A stretch of DNA of 64,000 nt from Muscardinus avellanarius (Eukaryota > Chordata > Mammalia > Rodentia > Gliridae): contig OY726574.1 in assembly GCA_963383645.1 (NCBI GenBank), forward strand, positions 59,766,394 through 59,830,393, read 5' to 3'. Shown in pieces: positions 44,735 through 55,744 of this stretch. Within the stretch, counting starts at the first letter, position 1. Each line of letters starts with the position of its first letter. The notes beneath the pieces are model-generated. The model was given only the letters and a program-made list of their open reading frames with translations, was not told where the DNA came from and searched no databases. The position numbers and the translations under genes are program-made.

Positions 44735-44927
44735 CTCTCTTTCACTAGAGATTAAATCCCGTGACATTCAACTCTGAGCTACGCTCTAATACTCTCAGCC
44801 TTATTGAAACAGGGTCTCATTAGGTTGATAAGAGTCTCACTACTTGCTGAGACTGTCCTGGAACATGCAATCCTTTCATTTCACCCTCGCAAATACTGAG
44901 ATTAGAAACATGTACCACTATCTCTTG
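44735..44927 (-). mobile_element. B1-dID SINE, very old copy
   Basis: Recognisable by 'cactagagattaaatcccgt', 'cttattgaaacagggtctca' and 'catgtaccactatctc', with many substitutions. The linker is almost absent, as in the copy at 44367. Confidence 0.75.
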
Positions 44928-44996
44928 ATGCCACAGATACTTAAGTTGCAGTTGTGAATGCTTTTGTATATATTCTAGATGGGTTTTTTCTCAATT

Positions 44997-45000
<4 letters not shown>

Positions 45001-45034
<34 letters not shown>
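45001..45034. repeat. (AC)n microsatellite
   Basis: About 17 AC units directly ahead of the ID end of a minus-strand SINE, in tail position. Confidence 0.95.
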
Positions 45035-45036
<2 letters not shown>

Positions 45037-45328
45037 TTGAATCCAGATGTATTCTACCTCCAAACTATACCCCTGCTTCCTTTCTTAAAATTCTTAAGTT
45101 ACTTAGATTGGCTTCAAGTAGGCATGGTGGTACACGCTTATAATCCCGTTACTTGGGAGCTGAGAAGGAGGATCTCAGGTTTGCAGCCAGCCTTAGCTAC
45201 TTAGTAAGACCCTTCACAGCTTAGTGAGACCCTGTTTCAAAATAAAGAATAAACAATAGGGCTGGGGGTGTATCCTGAAGGTAGAATGCCCCTTGTTTCA
45301 ATTCCCCAGTACTGCAAAAAAAAAAAAA

Positions 45329-45360
<32 letters not shown>

Positions 45361-45434
45361 GTTGGCCTCAAACCTGTGCTTCTGTCTTAGCCTCCCAAGT
45401 CAAGATTACAGGAGTGTGCCATCACACCTGGCTT
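45035..45434 (-). mobile_element. B1-dID SINE, split by a plus-strand SINE
   Basis: ID half and linker at 45035-45117 ('ggttgaatccagatgtattc' to 'acttagattggcttcaa'), left monomer at 45362-45434 ('ttggcctcaaacctgtgctt' to 'ccatcacacctggct'). The inner element occupies the gap. Confidence 0.85.
45118..45361 (+). mobile_element. B1-dID SINE nested in an opposite SINE, with TSD
   Basis: Complete dimer with A15 and (GAAA)n tail (45317-45361). Target 'ttggcttcaa' (45108-45117) and 'ttggcctcaa' (45362-45371) differ at one base. The outer SINE reads through when the insert is removed. Confidence 0.92.
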
Positions 45435-45451
45435 ATCTTAATTCATTTTGA

Positions 45452-45540
45452 TTGAGTTGCAAATGGCTTTACTATGTAGCTGAAGCTGTCCATGAACCAG
45501 CCTCCCAAATGCTGGGATTACAAGTATGTGCCATCATGGC
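45452..45540 (-). mobile_element. B1-dID SINE, left monomer only
   Basis: 'attgagttgcaaatggcttt' through 'gtatgtgccatcatggca'. The ID half and a part around 'gatcctcctgtctcag' are missing. Confidence 0.75.
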
Positions 45541-45687
45541 ATGATACTACATTATTAAGTGAATGAAGACTTCTGCCTGTTGTAATCACATTGTGGAACT
45601 TGACCTTTCCTACTTCAAAGAACTCCCACTCACAGATCAAACAGCCCAAACTAAGAACTGAGGGACCTTGCCCCATGCTACACAGGG
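45541..45687. other. Unassigned sequence
   Basis: Nothing recognised. Confidence 0.4.
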
Positions 45688-45738
45688 GGGAGGGAGGGAG
45701 AGAGAGAGAGAAAGAGAGAGAAAGAGAGAAAGAGAAAA

Positions 45739-45799
<61 letters not shown>
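45688..45799 (+). repeat. (GA)n microsatellite
   Basis: Starts GGGA/GAGA with AAAGAGA interruptions and becomes pure GA from about 45747. It explains the Arg/Glu and Leu/Ser frames on either strand. Confidence 0.96.
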
Positions 45800-45805
<6 letters not shown>

Positions 45806-46243
45806 TAAGGAAGAAAGGCAGGGAGGGAGGGAGAAAAAGCATCCTACCTAAACCTGGACTTGGGCTCAAGAGTTAAGTTTATGTGATGTAGTCTCGATGT
45901 TGTCATCCGTAAACATTTCTATGTTAACAATACACCTACTTCATTTTATTCACTATGTAAATTCATTCAAATAATGTGCAAATTGTGTGATAATTGTGTG
46001 CCCAAAGTTCTGTTTTCCTACTGATAAGAACTGATGTAATTTCTTTCAAATAATGATTTATGCAGATGACTCCAAACAGCCTCGAATATTATTATTAACC
46101 CCTGACTGTCTAATGAAAACCTAGATAAATCCAAAAGAAATCTGGAAAGAACGCCCAGGGGTGAGTCTCACCTATCACTTCTAAATGGCTCCTGTGTTAT
46201 CTTGGTGTTCTGTTTTCCTTAACAGTCATCTACAATAAGATGC
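45800..46243. other. Unassigned sequence
   Basis: Nothing recognised. Confidence 0.4.
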
Positions 46244-46259
46244 TGACAACTTTCTTTTA

Positions 46260-46505
46260 TTTATTTATTTATTTGCTTATTTGTTTGTTTATTTATTTAT
46301 TTATTTTGCAGGTCTGGAGATAGAATCCAGGGGCATTCAACCTCTGAGCTATACCCCCTGCCCTATTTTTTATTCTTTATTTTGAAACAGGGTCTCACTG
46401 AGTTGCAGAGGGCCTCACTAAGTAGCTGAGGCTGTCTGCGAACCGTGATCCTCCAGTCTCAGCCTCCGGAATGCTGGGATTACAAGCATGTGCCACCATA
46501 CCCAG
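46260..46505 (-). mobile_element. B1-dID SINE with (TTTA)n tail and perfect TSD
   Basis: The tail is (TTTA)n/(TTTG)n at 46260-46307, then 'gcaggtctggagatagaatc' to 'gtgccaccatacccag'. A 16-bp site 'tgacaactttctttta' is duplicated at 46244-46259 and 46506-46521 with no mismatch. Confidence 0.96.
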
Positions 46506-46600
46506 TGACAACTTTCTTTTAAAAGATTATTTACTTTCTTTCAAAACGCCAGGCATTCAGCCTCAGAATCAGGCTTTCTGACACAAAAACACCACTTGCA

Positions 46601-46781
46601 GCCCGGAGTGGTGACCGAGACAGGAGGATCGCAGTTTATAACCAGCCTCAGCTACTTAGTGAGGTCCTTTGCAACTCAGTGAGATCATGTTTCAAAATAA
46701 AGAATAAAAATAGGACTGAGGGTATTGCTTGGAAGTAGAACGGCTGTGGGTTCCATCCTCAGTACTGCAAACAAACAAACC
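46601..46781 (+). mobile_element. B1-dID SINE with internal deletion
   Basis: 'cccggagtggtgaccgagac' joins the first 12 or so bases to the 'gagacaggagg' block, removing about 35 bp of the left monomer. The rest is intact, with a (CAAA)n tail. Confidence 0.9.
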
Positions 46782-46925
46782 AGTACTTGCTGCTTGCAAG
46801 GCCGCTGTGGCCTGGAAGGGCCTCGCACACAAGGGGTCTAGCAGCAGTTTTCCTTCAGGTGGAGCTCTGCCTTCCCATGCTTTCCCAGCTTTGAATGCTT
46901 ACCAAAGGCTTGTGAACCTGCAGGT
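46782..46925. other. Unassigned sequence
   Basis: Nothing recognised. Confidence 0.4.
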
Positions 46926-47157
46926 GCTTTTTTTTTTTTTTTTTTTTTTTTTGTTTGTGGTACTGGGAATGGAACCCAGGGGCATTCTACTTCCACACTA
47001 CACCCCTAGTCCTATTTTTTTTAATCTTTATTTTGAAACAGGGTCTCACTTACAAAGGGCCTCACTAAGTAGTAGCTGAGGCTGTCCGTGAACTGCGATC
47101 CTCCTGTCTTGGCCTCTCCAATGGTGGGATTACAAGCGTGTGCCACCACTCCTGGCT
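46926..47157 (-). mobile_element. B1-dID SINE with long T-tail
   Basis: T-run of about 27 (46926-46952), then 'gtggtactgggaatggaacc' to 'ccaccactcctggct'. A small 'gta' repeat marks the left monomer ('aagtagtagctgagg'). Confidence 0.94.
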
Positions 47158-47288
47158 TATTCCTTATTTTGAAACAGGTTTTGCTAAATTGCAGAGGGCC
47201 TTACTAAGTAGCTGAAGCTGGCTGTGAACCCCAATCTTCTTGTCTCAGCTTCCCAAGTACTAGAATTACAAGTGTGGACCACCACGCC
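47158..47288 (-). mobile_element. B1-dID SINE, left monomer and linker only
   Basis: Directly abuts the preceding copy and contains 'attttgaaacaggttttgct' to 'ggaccaccacgccca' without an ID half. Probably the younger neighbour inserted into its linker. Confidence 0.85.
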
Positions 47289-47646
47289 CATTTTCCCCCC
47301 TTTTCTTTCTCTTCTTAAAAAAAATATAAGAATATTTGCCTAACAATTTTCTGGAATACACACTGTACGCAGCACCTTATAGAACAATGGCTCTTTGGTA
47401 CAAATAAATACGTATGTATGCCAAGAGAAAAAACTGTTTTTATTTTGAATATGCAAGCTTTATTCATTTAAATGGATCAGAAAACTCAGGCTGGAAGTGA
47501 TTCTAATATTGCCTCTGGGAATGGGGAGAATACAGGGATATTCTTAAATTCTCACTTCTTGCTTGCTTTCTCTTTAGCCAATAAGGACAAAATATATAAT
47601 TACAACCTTGGGTGTGCTTTGAAAAATTGCTAGTAGACTTGCACAT

Positions 47647-47689
<43 letters not shown>

Positions 47690-48946
47690 CTCAACAGAGA
47701 GTACCAAAAATTCCTGAAAAACATTATTCTTAATCTTTTAACGCTATATAAAATTTAGACTACACTAATAGAAGTAACATGAAAACAAACCCCAGAGATA
47801 ATAGATGCTATCAAAATAATTTTATCCAGTTAATTACAAGAGGTCACATGCACCGTTACATCTGTTAATTCGATAAGTTGGTAAAAAAAAAAAAACAGTG
47901 ATTAAATGTTTTAAGCAAGAGCAGGCTGCCCGTGGCTGTTCTAGAGCCGCCCTCGGTTCTGTGGCCCCTCTCCAATGACTGCCTATGTTCAACGCCGACT
48001 CTACCGGGAAACCTGTCTTCATTCTTTGCTTACAAAATAGTGGTACATATAAAAAAGCCATTTTGCATTTCCTTTCACAGGTAAGTTAGAATTAATTTAG
48101 CTGATGGTAACAATGCCTTATACATCTTATATGCAAGTTTGAAAACATATGTAGCTCTCAAACTCTTGTCCTTTCCATTCTAACAAAAAGCAAATTGTAG
48201 GTGCTTTTTGTTTTTCCTTGATCATTTTTCTGAGATGCCGGGAGCTTGCTTCTGAACACCTTACCCTTGCTGGCATGAGCTCTGCTCTGCTGTACGGAGG
48301 TCCACAGTTGGGCAAGAGCTATGGCCCATCGTAAGGCACCTCCCAGAGGGCTCTGCCCACTCTGCAGTCTGCAGCCAGGACAGCGCTGGTGCCGCCCGCT
48401 CTCCGGGACGCCCCCGAGGTCTCACTATTGTGTCTCAGCATTTCCTTTTCCTCCGCTCTACTTCAGAGATCACTTTTCTTTCAACGCTTCCTTATTTTTC
48501 ATTCTTCTAGTTTATTCAGAAGTTCTGAGTCCAACCTTTCACTATTACATGGTGGATAAAACATGTCAAAAGTTCTTAATATTACTGGTAATTACATAAC
48601 ACAAGAATATCATCAATCAAGCTTTGCTGCTAGGATGAGAAGAGCCATGCAAGCTGCAAGAACAAGGTGTGCCATTCCGTTGAGCTGGTCGCAAACTTTT
48701 TGAATGCACTGGGGCAGGTGGGTTGGGGGCAGTGAGGACAGTGGGGAGAGTCGGGCGAGCAAACTCTAAAGACTTGGGAAAAGAGGCCTGAATAGGTAGG
48801 TGCTGGGCTGCCAAAAGAAGGTGTCCAGGCAGGACAACGCCACACGGGTGAAGCTTCAGCAAGCACCAAGGGTGAACTGCTAATACTGTGTTCTAGCTAA
48901 CTTTGAGGAGACTGACTCAAGGTTGTTGTCCCCCCACTCCCCACTC
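47289..48946. other. Unassigned sequence with (TG)n
   Basis: About 1.65 kb without a recognised transposon. A (TG)n run of about 38 bp lies at 47650-47688. Frames at 48321-48599 and 48617-48869 have no domain, and the latter are open in two phases at once. Confidence 0.4.
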
Positions 48947-49124
48947 CTTGTTACTGAGGATTGAACCCAGGGGCTTTCTACCTCTGAGCTATACCACTAG
49001 TCTTTTTAATTTTTTATTTTGAAACAGGGTTCTACTAGGTTTCTGAAGCTGGTCTTAAACCTGTGATCCTTCTGTCTCAGTCTCCCAAGTCCTGGAATTA
49101 TAGGCTTGAACCACCATGCCTGGC
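48947..49124 (-). mobile_element. B1-dID SINE, old copy
   Basis: ID end 'gttactgaggattgaaccca', shortened middle ('gggttctactaggtttctga'), left end 'aaccaccatgcctggca'. Confidence 0.88.
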
Positions 49125-49394
49125 ATGACTTAAATTTGAAGAAGGTGTTCATTCAGATGACTAGTTATTTCACCCAGAAATACCTACCAGTCGAAAATTC
49201 ACAAGAGAAGGCAGAATGTGCTAGACTCTCAGGAAGGCCCAGGCGAATCTGCAATGATGACCGTGTTCCCTGGCTGTGCTGTCCAGTGGAGTGGCTAGCA
49301 CTGAGCATTGGAATTCTACTTTTATCTGACTTTAATGAATTTCAGTGTCCCAGACTAATGTGACTTGTATTGTATTGGCATTTTATGGCTCCAG
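49125..49394. other. Unassigned sequence
   Basis: Nothing recognised. Confidence 0.4.
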
Positions 49395-49395
49395 A

Positions 49396-49441
<46 letters not shown>

Positions 49442-49456
49442 TCACACACACACACA
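49395..49456. repeat. Compound (CT)n(CA)n microsatellite
   Basis: CT run at 49396-49420 followed by CA run at 49421-49456 with one interruption. Confidence 0.95.
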
Positions 49457-49859
49457 GAGCCTGAGTAAGCTTCTCTGAAGTCTTATACTCCCGGCTCCTA
49501 CAGAGTCCTTTTCTAGTTCAGACTGCCTCCTTGATGCAGGACTCCCTCCTTTCCTCTCTCCACCTCCCTGTTATTTTTTGTCTTGTTTTGTTTTGTTTTT
49601 TAAATATTTTTACTTGAATCTAAACAATAAAATACGCTTCACTTCAGATACTTCCAAATTTACATTTAAGGAAATTAACATTCATGTATGTTTCATTTCA
49701 GCAAAAGCCAATGGGCTGATAACTCCTTGCATCAACATCATGTGTCAAACTTTATGCAGTGAGGAAAATATGATATGATTTGGACCAAAGCTAGACTGGA
49801 AGGATAGGAGAGGAAGAAGGCGAGGTTGATTAATGGAGGAGCTGCATCCGAATTTGTGC

Positions 49860-49890
<31 letters not shown>

Positions 49891-51660
49891 TAATCATGGT
49901 TAACCTGGACACTCATTGTTGGGAGGAGGGGAAGGGGAAGTGGGGGGAGGGTACCAAGCACCTCCCTGTATTTGACCTTTCTTCACGCTGCACTGTGACA
50001 TCTCCACGGAGCCAGAGCTACTCTCTCTCAGAACCCATAAATCAAACAGATTTGCACAACCTTAACCAAGATCTACAGGACTTTAATTTGTTCTTTTTTC
50101 ATTGACATTATATCACACAGCTTTAACCTTGTAATAATATACAACACCTATGTCCATGGACTGTATTCGGAGTGTTTATAATTTTGTCTTATGGAAATAT
50201 TTGCTTTGATTCATTTAGAGATGTTTTCAGCATTGCTTTCCGGGATTATAACCAACCCTCTGATGAAGCAAGGACTTCCTGTATCACATTTAGATATCTT
50301 TTCTCTTGAACAAAAATGTCTTCCTCGCGTCACATATTATATAACTTAATCTTCCACTTTATTACTTACCCATGATGTTTGTTTTATATATTTAGATATT
50401 ATGCAAGTTTTATGTCAATTCTTTTTCGTTTCAGTTTTCCCATCCTGTGGCTAGGTCATTAATATGAATAATTGGTCAGCGCTTCATTTTCCAACTGATG
50501 AGACAGGAAAGGCAGCGAAGATCCGCATTTTCTTGAAATTATTTTCCCTCTTAAGCACCATCTGCTCCATACTATTTTCAAACATTTAAAACACAGACAT
50601 AAACTTCACATTTATTTTCTATGTTTTTTTCCTTAGAATTATTTCTTCTCCAAATGAACATGAAAGAGAGGAAAGGAAAAGAAGGAAAGATACAGGAGGG
50701 GAAAGACCAGAGGCTCTGGAAGAAAGTAAGTCTCAGCGGCGCTGTGGAGACAATTCAGAGCAGGGGTGGGCCCTGCCTGTGTGTGTGTTGGGGTGATTCT
50801 ACCAGAGAGTACGTGCTTGTTATTAAAACTGCTGGAGAACAGAGATTCAGGGATGTGATGTGGGTCCAGGAGATGCCTCATGAGTCTCAGAAGAATCTAA
50901 AAGAAGAGCAAGACATCCTGTGACATGATGTGTCCTATGGTAGCAGGACACATCACGGAAGGGCCTCAGGAACAGAGAAGGGCGACGGGGCAGAGGCTAG
51001 GAGGCTCATTCACGATGCTGCATGCAGCTTATGATGTGCGCAACGTTCTCATTGGTCCCCGAAATAACTGAAGTGAGAAGAAGTTTACTATGGTGTCCCC
51101 AATAACATGGGCCACAGATGTGGTCTATTCCTTGGCACCTGAGAGTAGGGCAGACAGGCTTGACCTGGAAGGATTTTCAGAACATTACTCCTTCAGGAAG
51201 TGAAAGAACATACCTTGAAAACACCCTCATTAAAAGAGGGCTGGAGAGACTAAAATATGTAAGTGGTGCTGGTTGAGACTTTACAAATTAAAAACGTACC
51301 ATCACCAAAAATCTCATGTTTTATTAGGTGATTTAATAGAAAATTGCAGTGCTATAATAAAAAATACTGACAGCACAACTAATTTAAAAAGAGAGAAAAA
51401 TTCATAATTGTTGAAGAAATTTTAAAAAGTGTTCATTTGTTTCTTTCAGGGACTAATAATGGCAAAGGCAACATAGCCAGGAGCTGAGGACAGGAGCCCA
51501 CCATGAGCATGCCAGCACGTGGGCAGAGCATGGACAAGATGCGTGGTCCTCAGCCACGCCTGCTCAAGTGCTGTCAAAGCCGAGGGGAGAAAGGGCTGGC
51601 ACCGCACTAAACTGCCCTACACACCTACTCCACTAGCTCAGCCCCGAACTCCAACCACTC
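49457..51660. other. Unassigned sequence
   Basis: About 2.2 kb without a recognised repeat apart from an A-run followed by (TA)n at 49860-49892. A 100-codon frame at 50621-50923 overlaps an 80-codon frame on the other strand; neither has a domain. Confidence 0.4.
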
Positions 51661-51903
51661 CAGGCCAGAGATGATTACGACCGCTCCGGGCCATCCACCT
51701 CTAGAGATTAACAGGATTCAAACTCCCTGTTCTGTGATCTTCCTCATTGTTCCTCATTCCCACTCCAAATGCTGGCTCACACTCACACACACATGCACAC
51801 ACACTCCAGCTCCAGGAAGGTCGCATCCTACACCTCATACTGTTCTAGGTCTTACCTTCCTCACAGTCCAGCACTTCCCTTCTCCCCAGCTCTCAGACTT
51901 CTG
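51661..51903 (+). other. Unassigned sequence before the minisatellite
   Basis: C/T- and CA-rich sequence. Its composition resembles the L2 sequence downstream, but I could not match any diagnostic L2 block. Confidence 0.35.
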
Positions 51904-52265
51904 TTTCTTGTCCAACAGACTCCCCACTTCCTCATCTACTTCCTTCCCAAAAGATTCCTCGCCTCCTCCTCTACTTCCTGTCCAACAGAGTCCCTGTCTC
52001 CTTATCCCTTTCTGTCCAACAGAGTCCCGGCCTTCTCATCTACTTCCTGTCCAACAGAGTCCCCATTTCCTCATCAACTTCCTGTCCAATAGACTCCCTG
52101 CCTCTTCATCCACTTCCTGTCCAACAGAGTCCCCGTCTCCTCAACCACTTTCTGTCCATCAGATACCCTGCCTCCAAATCTACTTCCTGCTAAACTGATT
52201 CCCTGTCTCCTCATCTACTTCCGGTTCCACAGACTCCCTGCCTCCACATCCACTTCCAGTCTTTA
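51904..52265 (+). repeat. Minisatellite, about ten 35-bp units
   Basis: Period of exactly 35 bp in nearly every unit, with core 'cttcctgtccaacagagtcc' followed by a C/T-rich 15 bp ending 'tcatcta'. Ten full units and a partial one, 5-35% different from each other, the flanking units most diverged. As 35 is not a multiple of three, the frame rotates between units. The apparent 175-codon and 107-codon frames are translations of the array. Confidence 0.93.
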
Positions 52266-52539
52266 ACAAAATGCCACTCTCCTGCCTCTCCCACTGTTGT
52301 CTTCCCAGCCCCCCTCCACAACAAGCTGAGGAAGCAGAAGCCCTGGGCTCGCCTGTTCCTACTGGGTGCCATCATTTTCCTCCTTCTTTTCCGTTGCACA
52401 CGGCAGGAAGCGTTCTCCCCTCTCCATAGCAAATCCCTCCCCATTTATGCTTGAATTAATCCCTCTCCCATTCTTTCTTCAGGCTCACTGGCCTTTTGAT
52501 CAACCTATAAATATGCTCCCTTTCCATGCATTCTAAAAA
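52266..52539. other. Unassigned sequence
   Basis: C/T-rich; no repeat family recognised with confidence. Confidence 0.35.
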
Positions 52540-53740
52540 GAAAAAATAAAGGCAAATGAAAAACAGTGGATCCCATAATCCCTCTTAGTCGCTGTTCAGC
52601 CAAACTAATCGAAGCAATTATCTCTATTCTCACATCCTGCTTTCAAACCACATGACTCTGCCTTCCAAGATCACGCATGCGCTCCGCATGCGGAGCTGCG
52701 CGCCCTGCGAGTGCATGGCGTCCAGTGTCTCGGTACCAGTCATCTGCCTCTCGCTTGTCCTCATCCTTGGCTTTGGTGCCACACTGACAGTTGCCCTTCT
52801 GCAAGCGGGTAATCTCCTTTGCCAGCTTTTTCTCTCTGGTCAACCTTAAAATGTCCGAGAGCCTGCTGGAGGCCTGCTCCTAGGCCACCCATCCCTAGAG
52901 CTTCATTGCCCACTGTCTTGCACAGTTGCTCGGAGACTGTAGCCCAGGCATTTTTAAGGTCCAATTGACATCTCCACTGTGATGCCTTAAAGTCATTTTA
53001 AACAAAACACGTCCAAACTGAACTCATCATCTGTTTCCAACCTTCTTTTCCCCTCTAGCTGCTCATCTCAATAAATTGCATCTCGCTCCATGCCAGAAAC
53101 CCAGATCCTGATGTTCCCTCTCCTTCACTTCACAGCGCCCTGACTATCCATCAATCCTCAGTCTCTTCAATATTTCCATAACCTGCCAACTTACCTTAGC
53201 ACTACTGGGCCTGGTATAATCCAGTCACCTCCCTCTCCTGCTTGGGAAACCCCAAGAGCTACTCCTCCCTGGTTGTGGTTCTGGTCTGTTCACCAGAATC
53301 ACGTTTTCAAAACAAATCAAACCATACCACTTCCCTTCAACACCTTCACAGTGCTGTCAGGACTAATTCCCAAATCCCGCGCCCAGCCTATCGGATCCAG
53401 TTCCTAGCCATCTCTTCAGGGATATGTCTAACTTGATTTTTCTCCTTATTCATCATCCTGCCTTCATTCTGGCCTCTGATTGTCCCTGAACCTGCCAGGT
53501 CCTTTTCCAGCTCAGGGCTTTTGCGTGGTGGGGTGAGTGTCTGATGGTTACCTGAGATAACTCCTTGTCCTTTTACAGCTTATATTTTGCTTCGTCAGGC
53601 AAACTACTAAAGAGAGGTTAGGTCCCCATTCTATATACAAATATTAGTTTAATATTTATTTCTGTAAGCTACAAGGCAGAATGCCCTGTGTAGTGTATCA
53701 TCATGAGTGACACATTAGTGCTTACTGAGTGAATAGGAGA
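52540..53740 (+). mobile_element. L2 LINE, internal to 3' part, interrupted
   Basis: First part 52590-52683 ('gttcagccaaactaatcgaa', 'cacatcctgctttcaaacca'). Second part from about 52963 ('attgacatctccactgtgat', 'cgtccaaactgaactcatca', 'taccacttcccttcaacacc', 'ttcccaaatcccgcgcccag', 'aggtccttttccagctcagg') down to the 3' end near 53735. The order matches the L2 reverse transcriptase and 3' region on the plus strand. Frames are destroyed. Confidence 0.75.
52684..52945 (-). other. Unidentified segment interrupting L2
   Basis: GC-rich relative to the L2 around it. On the minus strand it holds two partial frames (52643-52843 and 52761-52964) in different phases. The first includes a Lys/Glu/Arg-rich stretch that could be coiled-coil. 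It might be a decayed processed pseudogene fragment, or L2 sequence I fail to recognise. No A-tail or TSD was found, so the call is weak. Confidence 0.25.
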
Positions 53741-53951
53741 GCGGTCTATACTTCTGCCCATGAGGCGCTTGTGGGCTAGAAAAGTGGCTTCATATAACCA
53801 GAAAAATTCACACTAAAGTATGATTCTGTTAGACAAAAACATCAACAGAATTTATGTCTCAATGTATGGTAATGTTAGAACAAATATTTAAATTTCAAAT
53901 ACACTGTCATTACATGTACTGAGTAATTAGAAAGTATGTCCTAGACATTTT
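53741..53951. other. Unassigned AT-rich sequence
   Basis: Nothing recognised. Confidence 0.4.
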
Positions 53952-54133
53952 TGTTTTGGTGGTACTAGGGATTGAACTATCTCCGAGCTACACCTCAGCC
54001 CTATTTTTTATCTTTTATTTCGAAACAGGATCTCACTAAGTCAATAAGTAGCTGAGGCTGGCCATAGCCCCTTCAATCCTCCCGTCTCAGCCTCTCAAGT
54101 ACTGGGATTACAAGTGTGTGCCACCATTCTGGG
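53952..54133 (-). mobile_element. B1-dID SINE
   Basis: ID half with a deletion of about 12 bp ('gattgaactatctccgagct'), then linker and left monomer to 'gtgtgccaccattctgggc'. Confidence 0.9.
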
Positions 54134-54163
54134 CCTGCCTGCCTGCCTGCCTTCTTCCTTCTT
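54134..54163. repeat. (CCTG)n/(CTTC)n tail
   Basis: Short tetranucleotide tract in tail position for the next minus-strand SINE. Confidence 0.8.
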
Positions 54164-54368
54164 TTTGTAGAACCGGGGATTGAACTCAGAGACATTCTAC
54201 CTCTGAGTTACACTGCAAGCCCTATTGTTTTATTCTTTATTTTGAAACAGGGTCTCACTAAGTTGCAGAGGTCCTCACTAAGTAGCTGAGGCCGGCTGTG
54301 AACCTGCAGTCCTCTTGTCTCAGCTTCCCAAGTGCTGGGATTACAAGCGTGTGCCCCCACATCCAGCT
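54164..54368 (-). mobile_element. B1-dID SINE
   Basis: Complete: 'gtagaaccggggattgaact' to 'gtgtgcccccacatccagct'. Same strand as, and 30 bp from, the preceding copy. Confidence 0.92.
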
Positions 54369-54759
54369 GTTTTAGACAATTATGATCTCATGAATTGCTG
54401 AAACACCTTCATGGCTAGATAAAATAAAGGGCTGCCCTATTCACAGGCAGCTTTTGGAAACAGCTTATCAAAACAAACACCCTTTAAATAAACCAGAGGA
54501 AGGGATGCTTAAAAATTGCAAGGGCATCTCTAATAAAGAAATATGATTGTGTTATGGTAAAAAAATAAATGAAAAAAGAAAAAGGTATATATATATATTT
54601 TCTCCAAACTACACTGTATGGTACACTACCAAAGCACCAACCGAAAGGTACACATATTAAACTCATAAGCAAGCAAGCAACCTACCAAGCACTATCCATC
54701 AGTGAGCTCAGGTGCAGCTCTGTGAGAACAGTATTTCACACAGTGAGTGCTACTTAATA
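54369..54759. other. Unassigned sequence
   Basis: Nothing recognised. Short (TA)n at 54586-54598. Confidence 0.4.
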
Positions 54760-54769
54760 TTGCGTTCAG

Positions 54770-54985
54770 GCCAGGAGTGGTGGCGCATGCTTGTAATCCC
54801 AGCATCTGGGAGGCTGAGACAGGAGCATCTCAATTCACAGACAGCCTCAGCTACTTAGTGAGGTCCTCTGCAACTCAGTGAGACACTGTTTCAAAATTAA
54901 GAATAAAAAATAGGGCCAGAGTTTAGCTTGGAGGTAGAATGCCCCTGGAGTCCATCCATCATCAGTACCACACACACAAAAAAAC
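54770..54985 (+). mobile_element. B1-dID SINE with short TSD
   Basis: Near-consensus copy. 'ttgcgttcag' (54760-54769) and 'ttgtgttcag' (54986-54995) form a 10-bp TSD with one difference. The ID end has a 4-bp duplication ('tccatccatcatcagtacc'). Confidence 0.93.
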
Positions 54986-54995
54986 TTGTGTTCAG

Positions 54996-55454
54996 TATTA
55001 TTTGAACACGTGATTAAATTAAGGTTTAAAATGCTACATTGATATTAATTGGGAATATTTATCTCCTGATCCCTGATGGGTATCATGATTCCCTCCTCGT
55101 TAGAGGTAGAAGGGAAGGTCTGGCCTTGATCTTTGGGAGAAGGGCCATCTCACTAATAACCTGACCAGCGAGGGATGTAACAAAAACAGAGTCAAGGAGC
55201 AAAGGAAATAAAAATGCACAGGGCCTCGCCATTTCCTCCTTAAATTTCAAATGATGAAGTGTAATGGGTTGACCCAGTGGTGAATTAGACAGAGAGCCTT
55301 CCGCTGGGAAAAACTGCTTCTAAGATAGAGGAAACCTGCGATCCAATTTATCTTTTCTTCAGAAAAATCACATACTTGCTAAGGCTATCTAACTTACAAT
55401 TTGGATAGCTAGTGAATTAAGTCCCAAGAATAAATGTTCTCAACTCTAAATCAC
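54996..55454. other. Unassigned sequence
   Basis: Nothing recognised. Confidence 0.4.
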
Positions 55455-55660
55455 TTCTTCAAAGTCTGTCCCTGACGATGTTACTTTTCTTCTTTTCCTG
55501 AAATTTTCTTCCTAATTTATGTGCCTGTCGGCTCCACTGGAGTGAGAATATTCACCACCACTAACATTCTTACCATGGTATCCTCAGCACCTACTAAATC
55601 AGTGATTGACACATAGTGGACAGATATAAGTGTGTGTTCTTAGGGGAAAATTTTTATTTA
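55455..55660 (+). mobile_element. L2 3' end
   Basis: L2 tail order: 'caaagtctgtccctgacgat', 'ctccactggagtgagaatat', 'accatggtatcctcagcacc', 'gtgattgacacatagtggac'. Confidence 0.55.
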
Positions 55661-55744
55661 TATGATGTGTGCTATGCCAAAAGGAAGGTAGTTTTTAAAA
55701 CAAAACTGAATAATTCATATATTTCCCTAAAGACTGTTTTTGTT

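Noticed and set aside
51671..52198. 175-codon Pro/Ser-rich frame
   Set aside because: It is a translation of the 35-bp minisatellite; period 35 rotates the frame and other phases are open too.
51904..52265. Regular 35-bp spacing considered as a CRISPR array
   Set aside because: There is no alternation of identical repeats and unique spacers; the whole unit is repeated with drift, and the genome is mammalian.
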